NCBI GenBank assembly: GCA_002840755.1
Contig: PHBZ01000009.1
Span: forward strand, 124,001-188,000
Direction: 5' to 3'
Source: Chloroflexi bacterium HGW-Chloroflexi-10
GTDB lineage: Bacteria; Chloroflexota; Anaerolineae; Anaerolineales; Anaerolineaceae
Length of the DNA: 64,000 bases
Below, piece by piece: positions 10,001-18,548 of the stretch. The translations under genes were made by a program, and so were the position numbers. Below the pieces are notes generated by a model, which made no database searches, was not told where the DNA came from, and was given only the letters and a program-made list of their open reading frames with translations. Positions within the stretch are counted from its first letter, which is position 1; each line of letters opens with the position of its first letter.

Positions 10001-10617
10001 TGGTGAGAAATACAGATCTGGATTTTTTGAAATCGGAAATTCCAGCAGCAATTGAAGGTTCTATTCAAGGACTGCAACGTATTACCAATATTGTTTCCGC
10101 AATGAAAGAATTCTCGCACCCGGGCACCGTTGAAATGGTCTTGATGGATATTAACCACAATATTGAAAATACAATCATTGTATCCAGGAACGAATGGAAA
10201 TATATTGCAGATCTGGAATTCAATAAACAAGAAAATCTTCCACAAATATTGTGTTTACCGGGCGAATTTAATCAGGTTGTTTTGAATTTGATAGTGAATG
10301 CAGCACACGCTATTGAGGAACACAAAAAAAATGTTCCAACACTCAAAGGAAAAATAACCGTTAGTACAGAGTCAAAAAACGAAAGCATCATTATTTCAAT
10401 CCGAGATAATGGATATGGTATTCCCCTAAATATTCAGGACAAAATATTCGATCCATTTTTTACAACAAAAAGAGTTGGAAAAGGTACTGGACAGGGGCTA
10501 TCAATCGCATATGATGTAATTGTTAATAAATTGAATGGGAAGATTTGGTTTGTTTCGGAAACCTCAGTGGGTACAACTTTTTACCTACAAATTCCCTGCC
10601 CGATATGTAAGGAGTAA
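7096..10617 (+). CDS. membrane-bound multi-PAS sensor histidine kinase
   Basis: Protein of 1173 residues. Residues 1-230 hold about seven hydrophobic segments, a membrane sensor module. Then follow a PAS domain (about 230-330), a GAF-like region, a helical linker, a second GAF-like region, two PAS domains (about 655-900) and the catalytic core. The phosphoacceptor is His921 in GIAHEINTPTQY. The ATPase domain shows the N box (NLIVNAAHAIEE), G1 (DNGYGIP), F box (FDPFFTTK) and G2 (GKGTGQGLS). It opens a four-gene cluster with three receiver-domain proteins, which are its likely phosphotransfer partners. The next gene's ribosome site overlaps the stop codon, so the cluster is probably one operon. 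Confidence 0.9.
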   Translation: MANNPYLNLFELFLVFVNGILIVFLPRKFIKPFFWTILFLQITLVFHAIGNLLFTIHQSGTGLVFLSVFMVIGSIFIFPIIWVEIVWKLTHTRSPIYKGKIHSLLLSIVGLLFLIVVYNLINYSSWHSYNPYNFFVENHRLLQLSFLIILAFLCLNLFKLRKLTFLLKRNTLLTWWNAAASTFFILSTYVLLIFFPFDMNICVAELLLSSISGWLIILTVLIFNLNTRYEQIFDSLDEAILRLNSKKQLLNANTRAREMFGIGEKEFGSSVSSKILDKIPVNFDLIDGNEQPNIYESHDQQHYYFVDIQSHMDEISEKYHSICIRDITNEVNAKKKLERKITEFESLNTLSIIANSVNTIDELFSINGEIIQNLLGTEQIIVFIQKTNFCYTFGKSILTLNHPIIKQTALQLEEQQETTRCLLKEDIQSEQNYTLAAFQIVSNKERLGNFYLIFSEENSNLEARNMLIYQLLEQLGLSISKNLIISSMENSIEIRTKELSALNNELHRQIKDKELTAQLLGNQKFALERLVRELNYFDWLNKLVTESNFPVEMVLKISTKLIAEVISLTNDATVNLQYMTHHYCSKERSFEQSDIEVQRQLMNKSRIVLQLKYDFPQQKSEKDQETDQRFMQTVVEQLFVLIENRLTKKKLEDNLEFMQVLIDTIPNPVFYKTTDGIYLGCNKLYASQMFGVDKKEVIGKEVFEFTDVLNPELAILYTQKDKELFDNPGIQVFEAHVHCADGVERDYLYNKQTYQNTNGEVAGIVGILSDITPLKQVTKELSRLVTAVEFAGEAIVMISLSGSIEYLNQEFSKVIGFDKETVLQTSFDSLLYRTDDQQSFVDMIHQTRNKSIWEGHFAFQSDDKHVLEHSVTAAPIEEKDGTIRDIVLVMRDVSNIQKMELRLHQAQKLEAIGQLAAGIAHEINTPTQYVYNNTAFLQEAFEDISKILSYLDVLKSETVVSNEIAFAELVRNTDLDFLKSEIPAAIEGSIQGLQRITNIVSAMKEFSHPGTVEMVLMDINHNIENTIIVSRNEWKYIADLEFNKQENLPQILCLPGEFNQVVLNLIVNAAHAIEEHKKNVPTLKGKITVSTESKNESIIISIRDNGYGIPLNIQDKIFDPFFTTKRVGKGTGQGLSIAYDVIVNKLNGKIWFVSETSVGTTFYLQIPCPICKE

Positions 10618-10621
10618 TTAT

Positions 10622-11029
10622 TTGGAAGACCTGAAGAGAATTCTAGTTGTAGACGATGATATTGAGTTATTAAATTCCATCAAGCGGATTTTATTTAATA
10701 AAAGAGGGATTTGGGATCTGGATTTCGTTGATTCTGTGTCTCTGGCAAAAGAAAAATTATCTACCAAAAAATATGATGTGGTTTTGACAGATATTCAAAT
10801 GCCTGAACAAGATGGATTTTCATTAATTTCATTTATGAGAAATGAAGCCATTGACACAAGTATACCTATTGTTGTTTTTTCAGGATTGGGCGACACAAGA
10901 CTTAAACAACGTGTTCTGAATTTAGGAGTCACCGATTTTCTGAATAAGCCAATTAATTCTTCTGAGTTGATCGCCCGTCTGCAAAATGTAATTACCCTGA
11001 AGATACCAGAATATCCTTTTGGAACATGA
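10622..11029 (+). CDS. receiver (REC) domain, probably the front half of a split RR-HD-GYP protein
   Basis: A 135-residue CheY-like receiver starting at TTG 10622, 7 bp after an AAGGAG site within the end of the kinase gene. Acidic pocket DDD at 11-13, phosphoacceptor Asp57 (VVLTDIQMP) and Lys109 (FLNKP) are present. The frame ends just where a linker should run into the HD-GYP domain encoded 11 bp upstream of this stop in another frame. Reading the +1 frame across 10995-11020 gives NILLEHEVTLQ and then the HD-GYP domain, the normal layout of RpfG-type regulators. The gene is therefore either disrupted by a one-base indel or has become two translationally coupled genes. Confidence 0.75.
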   Translation: MEDLKRILVVDDDIELLNSIKRILFNKRGIWDLDFVDSVSLAKEKLSTKKYDVVLTDIQMPEQDGFSLISFMRNEAIDTSIPIVVFSGLGDTRLKQRVLNLGVTDFLNKPINSSELIARLQNVITLKIPEYPFGT

Positions 11030-11726
11030 AGTCACGCTGCAAACGATCAACCTGGAATTTACCCAAAGAGAAATGATTATGCGGCTGGCGATCATGGCTG
11101 AATACCATGATCATGAAACAGGTAACCATGTTTTACGTATGGCTTCATTATCAAAAGCGCTGGCTACCGCCTGCGGATTCGATAAAAATTTCATTGAAAC
11201 CATTTACCTTACCAGCCCAATGCATGACGTAGGAAAAATAGGAGTTCCTGCGGCAATATTACAAAAACCTGGCAAACTCACTCAGAAAGAATGGACTGTT
11301 GTTAAACAACACTGTAAATTTGGCAAAGAAATCTTATCTAACAATTTTCCACATTTGGATTCATTTTGGAAAGAACTGCCAGACTTATCTTTATTAAATC
11401 AGGTCACCGAGGTGCCAAATCGTTTTTTGGAAACGGCTTCTAAAATAGCCTATACCCATCACGAACACTGGGATGGAAAAGGATACCCGCTGGGTTTAGA
11501 GCGGGAACAAATTCCTATAGAAGGCCGCATTACTGCACTGACAGATGCTTATGATGTAATGCGTTCCAAACGTCCTTATAAAGAAGCCTATCCAGAAGAA
11601 GAAGTAATCCGTATTATTAAAGCCGAAGCAGGATATCACTTTGATCCTTATCTGGTCAAAGTACTAATTGGTATTCGTAAACAGGTAAATTCTATTTTCA
11701 ATCAGTATTTAGAAAATGTAGAGTAA
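11019..11726 (+). CDS. HD-GYP domain cyclic-di-GMP phosphodiesterase
   Basis: A 235-residue HD-GYP domain. The HD pair lies in PMHDVGKIG and the GYP signature in HWDGKGYPLGL, with the HHEH metal ligands in front. It begins with LEFTQREMIMRLAIMAEY, the usual helix joining a receiver to HD-GYP. All metal-binding positions I can check are intact, so hydrolysis of cyclic-di-GMP is likely. It overlaps the receiver gene by 11 bp in a different frame. If the two were one protein, phosphorylation of Asp57 would control this activity. An ATG at 11019 lacks a clear ribosome site, which favours coupling or a frameshift. Confidence 0.8.
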   Translation: MEHEVTLQTINLEFTQREMIMRLAIMAEYHDHETGNHVLRMASLSKALATACGFDKNFIETIYLTSPMHDVGKIGVPAAILQKPGKLTQKEWTVVKQHCKFGKEILSNNFPHLDSFWKELPDLSLLNQVTEVPNRFLETASKIAYTHHEHWDGKGYPLGLEREQIPIEGRITALTDAYDVMRSKRPYKEAYPEEEVIRIIKAEAGYHFDPYLVKVLIGIRKQVNSIFNQYLENVE

Positions 11727-11730
11727 AACA

Positions 11731-12915
11731 ATGGAAAAATTATTATTTGTTGATGATAACCCGGAAATATTAAATTCAATCCGTCGCATGCTTTATCCTA
11801 TGCGAAGTATTTGGGAAATGGAGTTTGCAGCTTCAGGGGAGGAAGCTTTAGAAAAAATTAAAAGAAATTATTACGATGTGCTAATTTCGGATATTCGTAT
11901 GCCAAATATGGATGGGGTTACTTTACTTGAACATACCAGAAACATTTCTCCTGAAACAATTCGCATTGCCCTATCTGGGCAATCAGATTATGAAACCAGC
12001 TTACATGCTATCGGCCCAATCCACCAATTTTTATCCAAACCGATTGAAGCAACTTCTTTCAAACAAGTGCTAATATCCGCCTTGAAACTAAATGACCTGT
12101 TAACCGACGTAAGTGTTAAAAAAACAATATCCAAAATGCGTTCTTTGCCTGGAAAACCGGATTTATACAACCGGATTATGGATGAAGTACGAAAACCGGA
12201 ACCTTCTCTCAACCAGATCGCTGCCTGGATTGAACAAGATGTTGGTATTTCCGCAAAGGTCTTACAATTAATTAACTCAGCTTTCTTTGGATTGCCAAGA
12301 CATATAGAAAGTCCAATACACGCTGTTGTCTTGTTGGGTTTAGACACAGTATCTTCTCTGTTTTTAAGTGCTGGTATTTTCTCACAATTTGACAATAATA
12401 TTTTAAAGAAACTTGAATTAGAAAATGTCTACGATCATAGTGTTCGTGTGGGAGTATTGGCTGGAAAAATAATGCAAACACTGGAACCAAACTCACGAAA
12501 AAAAGACAACGCATTTATTGCCGGTTTAATGCACGATATTGGAAAACTGGTCTACGCCACAAATCTTCCTCAAAATTACTACAAAATTATCTGGCAATCG
12601 AAACTTAATAAGCAGCCTTTACATGTTCTCGAAAAACATTACTTTTATGCGGATCACGCGCAGGCAGGTTCTTATTTATTGGGCTTATGGAATTTTCCGG
12701 ATGATATTGTTCAGGCAGTCGTTCTTCACCATCAAGATCGAGAATTTGTACAAAATTCACCTATTCTAGCACGAGTACTTGCCTGTACAAATTTTTGGGA
12801 AGGCTTACATGAGGTTCAGCCGGAAATAAAGATAACAACTTCAGAGATAGAAGATATTCTAAAATCATTTGGCTTACCCGTAAAACTCGCCTCTGTTTTA
12901 GAAAACAGTAATTAA
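11731..12915 (+). CDS. response regulator with HDOD output domain
   Basis: Protein of 394 residues. The receiver spans residues 1-125 with acidic DD at 8-9, Asp54 (LISDIRMPNMDG) and Lys in FLSKPIE. An HDOD domain follows (about 140-340) with the typical opening LPGKPDLYNRIMDEV, the helix ISAKVLQLINSAFFG, and MHDIGKLVYA. HDOD proteins act in nutrient, motility and second-messenger signalling rather than as clear enzymes. It lies 4 bp after the HD-GYP gene and 10 bp before the next receiver gene, consistent with one operon. Confidence 0.85.
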   Translation: MEKLLFVDDNPEILNSIRRMLYPMRSIWEMEFAASGEEALEKIKRNYYDVLISDIRMPNMDGVTLLEHTRNISPETIRIALSGQSDYETSLHAIGPIHQFLSKPIEATSFKQVLISALKLNDLLTDVSVKKTISKMRSLPGKPDLYNRIMDEVRKPEPSLNQIAAWIEQDVGISAKVLQLINSAFFGLPRHIESPIHAVVLLGLDTVSSLFLSAGIFSQFDNNILKKLELENVYDHSVRVGVLAGKIMQTLEPNSRKKDNAFIAGLMHDIGKLVYATNLPQNYYKIIWQSKLNKQPLHVLEKHYFYADHAQAGSYLLGLWNFPDDIVQAVVLHHQDREFVQNSPILARVLACTNFWEGLHEVQPEIKITTSEIEDILKSFGLPVKLASVLENSN

Positions 12916-12925
12916 GGAGAAAATT

Positions 12926-14077
12926 TTGGAAGCAAAAATTTTGATTGTAGATGACGATCCCGAATTACTTCGATCTTTTGCCCGCCAATTTTACAAAACC
13001 TACGATATTGTAATAGCAAACGGACCAGAAGAGGGATTAACCCAGATCAAAAATGACCCGCAGATTGCTGTTGTTATTTCAGATTTTGCCATGCCAATTA
13101 TGGACGGTGTTCTATTTCTCACCAAAGTAAAGCAAATTGAACCACAGGTTATACGTATATTACTGACGGGTTATGCAGATTTGACCATTGCAATCAATGC
13201 GGTTAATGCCGGTCATATTTTTCGATTTTTAACCAAACCAATTTCAAAAGAAGCAATGCAATTCACTTTAGCAGAAGCATTACGTCAATATCACCTGGAA
13301 GAAGCCGAACGACAATTATTAGAAAAAACTTTAAACGGATCATTATCTTTACTGGCCGAAATTCTGAGTTTGGTAAACCCGGCAGCTTTTAGTAAAGCTA
13401 CGCGCATCAAAAAACATATTCGGCACATGGTAGCAAAACTCAATTTAACAAATGGTTGGCAATACGAACTGGCTGCCGCTTTATCTCAAATTGGTTTCGT
13501 AACCTTACCTTCAGATATTGGAGATAAATATGCTCAAGGTGAAGATTTAAGCTCTAAAGAAACTGAAATGTTGCTTCGTCACCCACAGGTTGCACAAAGA
13601 TTGTTGGAAAAAATTCCCAGGCTTGAAGCCATTTCACAAATGATTGCCTTACAGAATGAGCCATTTAGTATTTTTATGCAAAAAGAAACAGCTGAAAATG
13701 AAGTTACCATAGGTGGGCAGTTATTAAAGACTGCTCTGGATTTTGATGAGTTCATTCAAAAAGGAACAAAGGCAGAAGATGCGCAAACAATAATGATAAA
13801 GAAAGCTGGAGTCTATAATCCGCGTTTTGTTGCTGCACTTGGAGATGGAATCCTGGTATGGGCTAATTGGGAAAAAAGATTAATCCTGGTGAAACAATTA
13901 CAAATTGGTATGATCATAAATAAAGATGTTTATTCGCAGAATGATATCTTTCTTGTAAGTAAAGGACAGGAAGTTACGCTTTCCGTTCTTGAAAGAGTCA
14001 ATAATTTTCATGAAAGCGCCGGTGTTAAACAACCCCTTGAAGTATTGGTTTCTATAGAAAAAACTGAAATCATTTAG
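12926..14077 (+). CDS. response regulator with degenerate HD-type output domain
   Basis: Protein of 383 residues from a TTG start after AAGGAG. Receiver domain with DDD at 9-11, Asp53 (VISDFAMPIMDG) and Lys in FLTKPIS. The C-terminal part follows the helical layout of an HD-GYP protein (helix with IKKHIRHMVAKLNL, later LLRHPQVAQRLLEKIP), but the HD pair and the GYP loop are missing: the HD position reads LSQIGF. It is therefore probably a catalytically dead relative acting by protein contacts. It is the last gene of the four-gene signalling cluster; no clear terminator follows directly. Confidence 0.7.
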   Translation: MEAKILIVDDDPELLRSFARQFYKTYDIVIANGPEEGLTQIKNDPQIAVVISDFAMPIMDGVLFLTKVKQIEPQVIRILLTGYADLTIAINAVNAGHIFRFLTKPISKEAMQFTLAEALRQYHLEEAERQLLEKTLNGSLSLLAEILSLVNPAAFSKATRIKKHIRHMVAKLNLTNGWQYELAAALSQIGFVTLPSDIGDKYAQGEDLSSKETEMLLRHPQVAQRLLEKIPRLEAISQMIALQNEPFSIFMQKETAENEVTIGGQLLKTALDFDEFIQKGTKAEDAQTIMIKKAGVYNPRFVAALGDGILVWANWEKRLILVKQLQIGMIINKDVYSQNDIFLVSKGQEVTLSVLERVNNFHESAGVKQPLEVLVSIEKTEII

Positions 14078-14312
14078 TTTTTGAGCAATAGAAAAATAGA
14101 TTCTCCGCACCTTTTGTCAGATAACGCTATTCCACGGTATCAATTTGTAGGGTTAGTCTCAATTTCTGAACTTTCAATATTTTTACAATTATTGTCTCAG
14201 GAAATTCAAATTTGATTGCGGAAATTTTTCTTATTACGTAGTCCTAAATTATTTCCGTAGATGATGTGTGTCTACCTGCAACAAGAAAATAGTTTTGATT
14301 AAGAATATATTA
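14078..14312. other. intergenic region without recognised features
   Basis: AT-rich sequence after the signalling cluster. I see no gene, no strong terminator hairpin and no repeat before the promoter at 14313. Confidence 0.4.
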
Positions 14313-14340
14313 TTGACAATTTTTGTATATTTTCTATAAT
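14313..14340 (+). promoter_or_regulatory. near-consensus sigma-70 promoter
   Basis: TTGACA at 14313-14318 and TATAAT at 14335-14340, both perfect, with a 16-bp spacer. Transcription would start near 14347, giving a leader of about 195 nt before the HD-GYP gene. This is the best promoter match in the window. Confidence 0.75.
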
Positions 14341-14346
14341 GAAATT

Positions 14347-14540
14347 ATTCAAGCAGGGTGCGACCCGGGTTATCATACCTCCTTTTATCTGTGATGGGTG
14401 TGAAAGTTCACCAACAATTGAAAATAGCTCCCAGCCGGCATTGAGCCCCGGCTCTTTCTAAAAACCCGGTATCCATCCCAATCTCCTTATTGAGGAGATT
14501 TGTTGTCTTAATATTTCTATCAAGCCGCAGGAGGAGCAAG
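14347..14540 (+). promoter_or_regulatory. structured 5' leader of the GAF/HD-GYP gene
   Basis: The leader contains several short hairpins: GGGT-GCG-ACCC near 14357-14367, GAGCCCCGGCTC near 14443, and AATCTCCT (14480-14487) pairing with AGGAGATT (14493-14500), followed by the T-rich TGTTGTCTT. The last one resembles an attenuator placed 30 nt before the ribosome site GAGGAG. I do not recognise a known riboswitch class, and in particular not the GEMM motif found at 56886 and 57131. Confidence 0.35.
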
Positions 14541-17105
14541 ATGAAAAGTGAAACTCACCAGATTTATAACAACATTCTGGTTCAATTAGCCACCGAACCC
14601 AGGCTGAATTCATCAGAAGGTGATAGTATGAACCGCACACTGATGGAGGTCCTGGCCAGCACTCTCGATGCGGAAAGAGTGTGTCTCTGGAGCCTGCAAA
14701 GTGAGCAACTCTATTTGGAATCTGAGAATAGTTACAGCCGCACCACGGGGAAACATAGCAAGCTGCCGCAACTAAATCTGCGCAACCTGCCTGATTTTTT
14801 TCATGTCATTCGCACAAGCCGTTACCTGGATATTTTTAATCTGTCACAGGATGAACGCGTAAAGGAGTTAGTTGAAACTACAGATCACATGACTGGCGTA
14901 AAATCCACTTTGCTGATCCCTTTACGCAGCGGTGGTGCGCTGAGTGGCTTATTACAAGTGGACCAGACTCGTTCCCGGCGCATCTGGATTAATGATGAGA
15001 TTCAGTTTGCCTGCCAGGTGGCTGACTTGGCCGCTATGAACACCCAACATTTTGATATCCGTTATCGCGAGCGCCAATTGGACCATGTGCTGGCCTTTGC
15101 CCGCGATCTGGAAGGTAAATTTGACTTTTTTACTCTGTGTGAACGTTTTGCCGCTTATCTGGCGGGAGCATTGCAGGCTGAGCATGTCTTAATATTTAAA
15201 ACCGACCCACATCACCGCAAATTATGGGTAGTTAATCAATATTCTGCTCCTCCCGGATATGAAAAATTATATTTGGATTATCGCCAAGGGGCCGCGGGTA
15301 TGTGTGCAGATCATGGCCGAGTGATTGAAATTGCGGATTATTCAACATTCAAAGCACGAGAGGAGATCTACGATCAATTCAATCCATTTCAGGCTGTTCT
15401 TGTAGAACCCATTATCCGTAAAGGTAAGACTGTTTATGTACTTCAGGCAATGCGTAAAGAATCCAACAAACGCTTTCGCCGATTAGAAGCACGCGTTATG
15501 CAGCAAATGGCCGCCTGGTTTGGAATGCTGGTGGACCAAACACTGTTAACTGAACGAATTAGTTCATTAATCGAATATCGCAAAACTCTAAATCATATTC
15601 TTGAAACCAGCCATTTTGTATCCGGTGTTCCGGACTTAATCAACACTGTCCTGGATTATTGTCTACCCGTATTGAAAACCCGCATGGCAATTGTATTGTT
15701 GGAGGAGCATGTTGTCATCCGTGGATTGCCAGGAAAATTTGAAGAAGACCTTTCTTTAATTTTAAACGGAAGTCAAGCCTGGCGCAGTGCCCCTGTAGTA
15801 ATTTTTAGCATGGAACAAGCCGCTCAATTACATCCCATTATCTTGGAAGCCTTTCAAGAAACTGACATTCAAGCATTTGTCCTGGCGCCAGTCATGATTG
15901 AAGATACCCGCCTGGGATATTTTCTGGTAGCTTCCTCACAGTGCTGCGAATGGAAGGACGATGATGTTGCCCTGGTTGAGATTGCAGCCAAACATCTGGG
16001 GATGGAAGCGCGACGGGTAAAAACTTTTGTGGAAAATCAGCAGCGTGCCAATCTTACCTGGCGCCTAAACAACATCAGCCTGAAATTTAGTCATATCCTA
16101 TCTTATGCTGAGGCAGTACAAGTGGTTGGCAATGCCGCTGTGGAAATAATGCAGCCCGATCATGCTTTTATCTTGTTACGCTCCCCTCAAAAAACATTGG
16201 TCAATGCCTTTTCTTATGCAATTCCGGATTGGACGTTACAACAAATCATAGAAACCGAAGGTAACGAGTTAGAAAATATCTTCCTGTGCTGTCCCTATCC
16301 ATTTTTGATCCAAAATATTATGGAGAATACCTTCCCGCGTTTGTTGGGAAAATATCTGCTGGCTGAAGATATTTGCAGTATCAAAGCCCTACCATTTATG
16401 TACCAGGAGCAAACCATTGGAATGGTCATTGCACTATATGAAGACCCACAAACCTGGCCGGAATACGAACAGGAAATGATGATGATTTTTGCCCGCAGTG
16501 CGGTACTAACCTTACAGAATGCCTGGATGTATGAAGAACTCGAAAAAGGATACCTGGAACTGGCGCTGGTTCTGGCTGATGCCATGGAAACCCGCGAAAC
16601 CAGTATCTCCGGAATATCCATGCGGATTGCCAATTGGGCCGAAACAACCGCCCGACACCTGGGCTGCTCCGAGGAAGAAATCCGTGATATCCGCTGGGCA
16701 GCCATGCTGCATGATATCGGTAAATCCGAGATTCCAGACCAGGTAATCCACAAACCCGGTCCCCTATCTAAAGAGGAATGGAATATTGTGCAGAAAGCGC
16801 CCACTGAGGGCGAAAAGATCATCCGGCCGTTGCAGCGCTACCGGCCAGTAGGCAATATCATCCGTAGTTTCCATGAACGCTTCGACGGGAGCGGTTATCC
16901 GGACAATCTGAAAGAACGTGAAATACCGATTGGCGCACGAATTCTGGCTGTGGCAGAAGCATACGGCAGCATGATTGACCAGCGTGCGTACCGAAAGGCA
17001 TTAAAACCACACGAAGCGCTGGAAGAAATCCGTAATAACAGCGGCACCCAATTTGACCCACGCGTGGTAGAGGCCTTCATCACAGCTATCCCTGCGGTTG
17101 TCTGA
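14541..17105 (+). CDS. multi-GAF HD-GYP cyclic-di-GMP phosphodiesterase
   Basis: Protein of 854 residues from the ATG at 14541, which follows GAGGAGCAAG. It has three or four GAF-like modules in tandem (about residues 20-180, 190-350, 360-500, 515-680) and a C-terminal HD-GYP domain (about 690-850). The catalytic signatures are intact: AAMLHDIGKSEIPD and HERFDGSGYPDNL. No membrane segment or receiver is present, so small cytosolic ligands read by the GAF domains probably set its activity. It is monocistronic behind the promoter at 14313. An in-frame start at 14490 overlaps the leader hairpin and has no ribosome site. Confidence 0.88.
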   Translation: MKSETHQIYNNILVQLATEPRLNSSEGDSMNRTLMEVLASTLDAERVCLWSLQSEQLYLESENSYSRTTGKHSKLPQLNLRNLPDFFHVIRTSRYLDIFNLSQDERVKELVETTDHMTGVKSTLLIPLRSGGALSGLLQVDQTRSRRIWINDEIQFACQVADLAAMNTQHFDIRYRERQLDHVLAFARDLEGKFDFFTLCERFAAYLAGALQAEHVLIFKTDPHHRKLWVVNQYSAPPGYEKLYLDYRQGAAGMCADHGRVIEIADYSTFKAREEIYDQFNPFQAVLVEPIIRKGKTVYVLQAMRKESNKRFRRLEARVMQQMAAWFGMLVDQTLLTERISSLIEYRKTLNHILETSHFVSGVPDLINTVLDYCLPVLKTRMAIVLLEEHVVIRGLPGKFEEDLSLILNGSQAWRSAPVVIFSMEQAAQLHPIILEAFQETDIQAFVLAPVMIEDTRLGYFLVASSQCCEWKDDDVALVEIAAKHLGMEARRVKTFVENQQRANLTWRLNNISLKFSHILSYAEAVQVVGNAAVEIMQPDHAFILLRSPQKTLVNAFSYAIPDWTLQQIIETEGNELENIFLCCPYPFLIQNIMENTFPRLLGKYLLAEDICSIKALPFMYQEQTIGMVIALYEDPQTWPEYEQEMMMIFARSAVLTLQNAWMYEELEKGYLELALVLADAMETRETSISGISMRIANWAETTARHLGCSEEEIRDIRWAAMLHDIGKSEIPDQVIHKPGPLSKEEWNIVQKAPTEGEKIIRPLQRYRPVGNIIRSFHERFDGSGYPDNLKEREIPIGARILAVAEAYGSMIDQRAYRKALKPHEALEEIRNNSGTQFDPRVVEAFITAIPAVV

Positions 17106-17210
17106 GGTTAAGCCACCTCAACCGAAATGCCTATCAGAACGTGTAACATAAACGGCAGTTTCAAAAAAATGCGTTGGCACCACTTAATAATAAATACTCT
17201 ACTGATTAAA

Positions 17211-18101
17211 TCAGACTGTTTGCAGTTTATTTTTTTGTTCCTTCATAGGGAAGTACCAGCACCCAAAATGGATTCCGATTCCCAATGCCAGCATCAACAT
17301 ACCAACCACGGCCAATACCGGTAATTGCAGATAATAGCCGTTCCAAAAACCAATAAAATTAAAATAAAGGTGAAAAACCAATGGAACTGCAAACACAGGC
17401 CAATCTAACCGGGCGGGCACTGAGAAACGCGGGCGCGCCACGTACACAACCACCATTCCTACCAATAACAACAACAGCATACTCATCGCGCTGACAATTT
17501 CAGTTTTGGCGAACACATTCGCAAAGATGGCGTTGGCCAACGCCAGAATGACGACCGAACCTGCCATTGCCAGTGGTGCGTACACCCATTGCCGCCAGGT
17601 TTGCCGGGGCAAATGCCAGCCAAGGGCACGCAGCCAGTAAAGCAAACCACTATAAGAAACCACCACGATATACCATGCCCAAAAGTTTCCCCAGGGTACA
17701 CCAAACCATTCGGCATCCATTGGGATAACCCAGTTCCAAAAGCCCAGACGAATCGCCACGACATCCATGGCCAAATCGAGATTCAAGGCCATAAAACCCA
17801 CCAAAAATGGACGTGCAAAATCAGGCATTTCCAGCAGGCGCACGAACTCCATACCACTGTAAATAATAACAGCCCATCCCAATCCAATACACAATGGAGC
17901 ACCATCAACCATCACCAGAAAATGCCCGTATTGATAAGCTTCCAACTGCTGAATCGTCATCCATTCCAAAAAGACCCCATACAGCACACTGACCAACAAC
18001 TCCAACAAACGGGTTTTCCCTTGCCGGTGGGCATGCCATACACATCCTGCAAATAAGAGATAGTTAAGTACTTCAAAAATCAAAAATTCCGTTTCCGGCA
18101 T
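17211..18101 (-). CDS. carotenoid biosynthesis-like membrane protein (DUF422/CruF-like)
   Basis: Protein of 296 residues with about eight membrane segments. The conserved-looking centre is LDLAMDVVAIRLGFWNW followed by WFGVPWGNFWAWY, which fits the DUF422 family, whose characterised members (CruF type) hydrate carotenoid end groups. The N-terminal EVLNYLLFAGCVWHA and YGVFLEW segments also fit. No other carotenoid gene is in the window, so the role is inferred from family resemblance and other polytopic families remain possible. It stands alone on the minus strand, convergent with the HD-GYP gene. Confidence 0.5.
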   Translation of the reverse strand: MPETEFLIFEVLNYLLFAGCVWHAHRQGKTRLLELLVSVLYGVFLEWMTIQQLEAYQYGHFLVMVDGAPLCIGLGWAVIIYSGMEFVRLLEMPDFARPFLVGFMALNLDLAMDVVAIRLGFWNWVIPMDAEWFGVPWGNFWAWYIVVVSYSGLLYWLRALGWHLPRQTWRQWVYAPLAMAGSVVILALANAIFANVFAKTEIVSAMSMLLLLLVGMVVVYVARPRFSVPARLDWPVFAVPLVFHLYFNFIGFWNGYYLQLPVLAVVGMLMLALGIGIHFGCWYFPMKEQKNKLQTV

Positions 18102-18548
18102 CGGGCTGCTCTCCCTTCACAATCAATTCTGTTTTCACATTATTATAGCCCCGCATTTATTCCATGCTGTATAGGATTATTTACTCTCTTTTAATTCCCT
18201 TTAGAGAAAACCTCTATACAATTAAACACAGAGAAACCATGCAGAATATAAACGAACTACAGCAGCACACAAAAACACCAACAGCCAACCCAATGTTTGT
18301 TTGTGTAAAAAACCGGATTTCAGCATTTAAGTACATCTCTTTCAAAAAACTAGCGCATACAGTGGTTTAAAATTGCATTTCCATTATACGCAGGTAAAAA
18401 CCGAGACCAATGGAATAACCCGGTAATTAATGATTTAAATCGTAATATTTATCTGCTTTTTACATGATACGAACCAGCATTTGCTCTATAATTACCTGGC
18501 AGTCGGAACTCCAGTAATCTCATCAGAATAAAGGAAAACAGTAAATTA
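18102..18548. other. 447-bp intergenic region
   Basis: Between divergent genes. A TATAAT box at 18487-18492 lies 57 bp before the V4R-like gene, but no -35 at normal spacing is seen. An open frame at 18164-18370 on the plus strand has no ribosome site or family resemblance. Nothing else is recognised. Confidence 0.4.
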
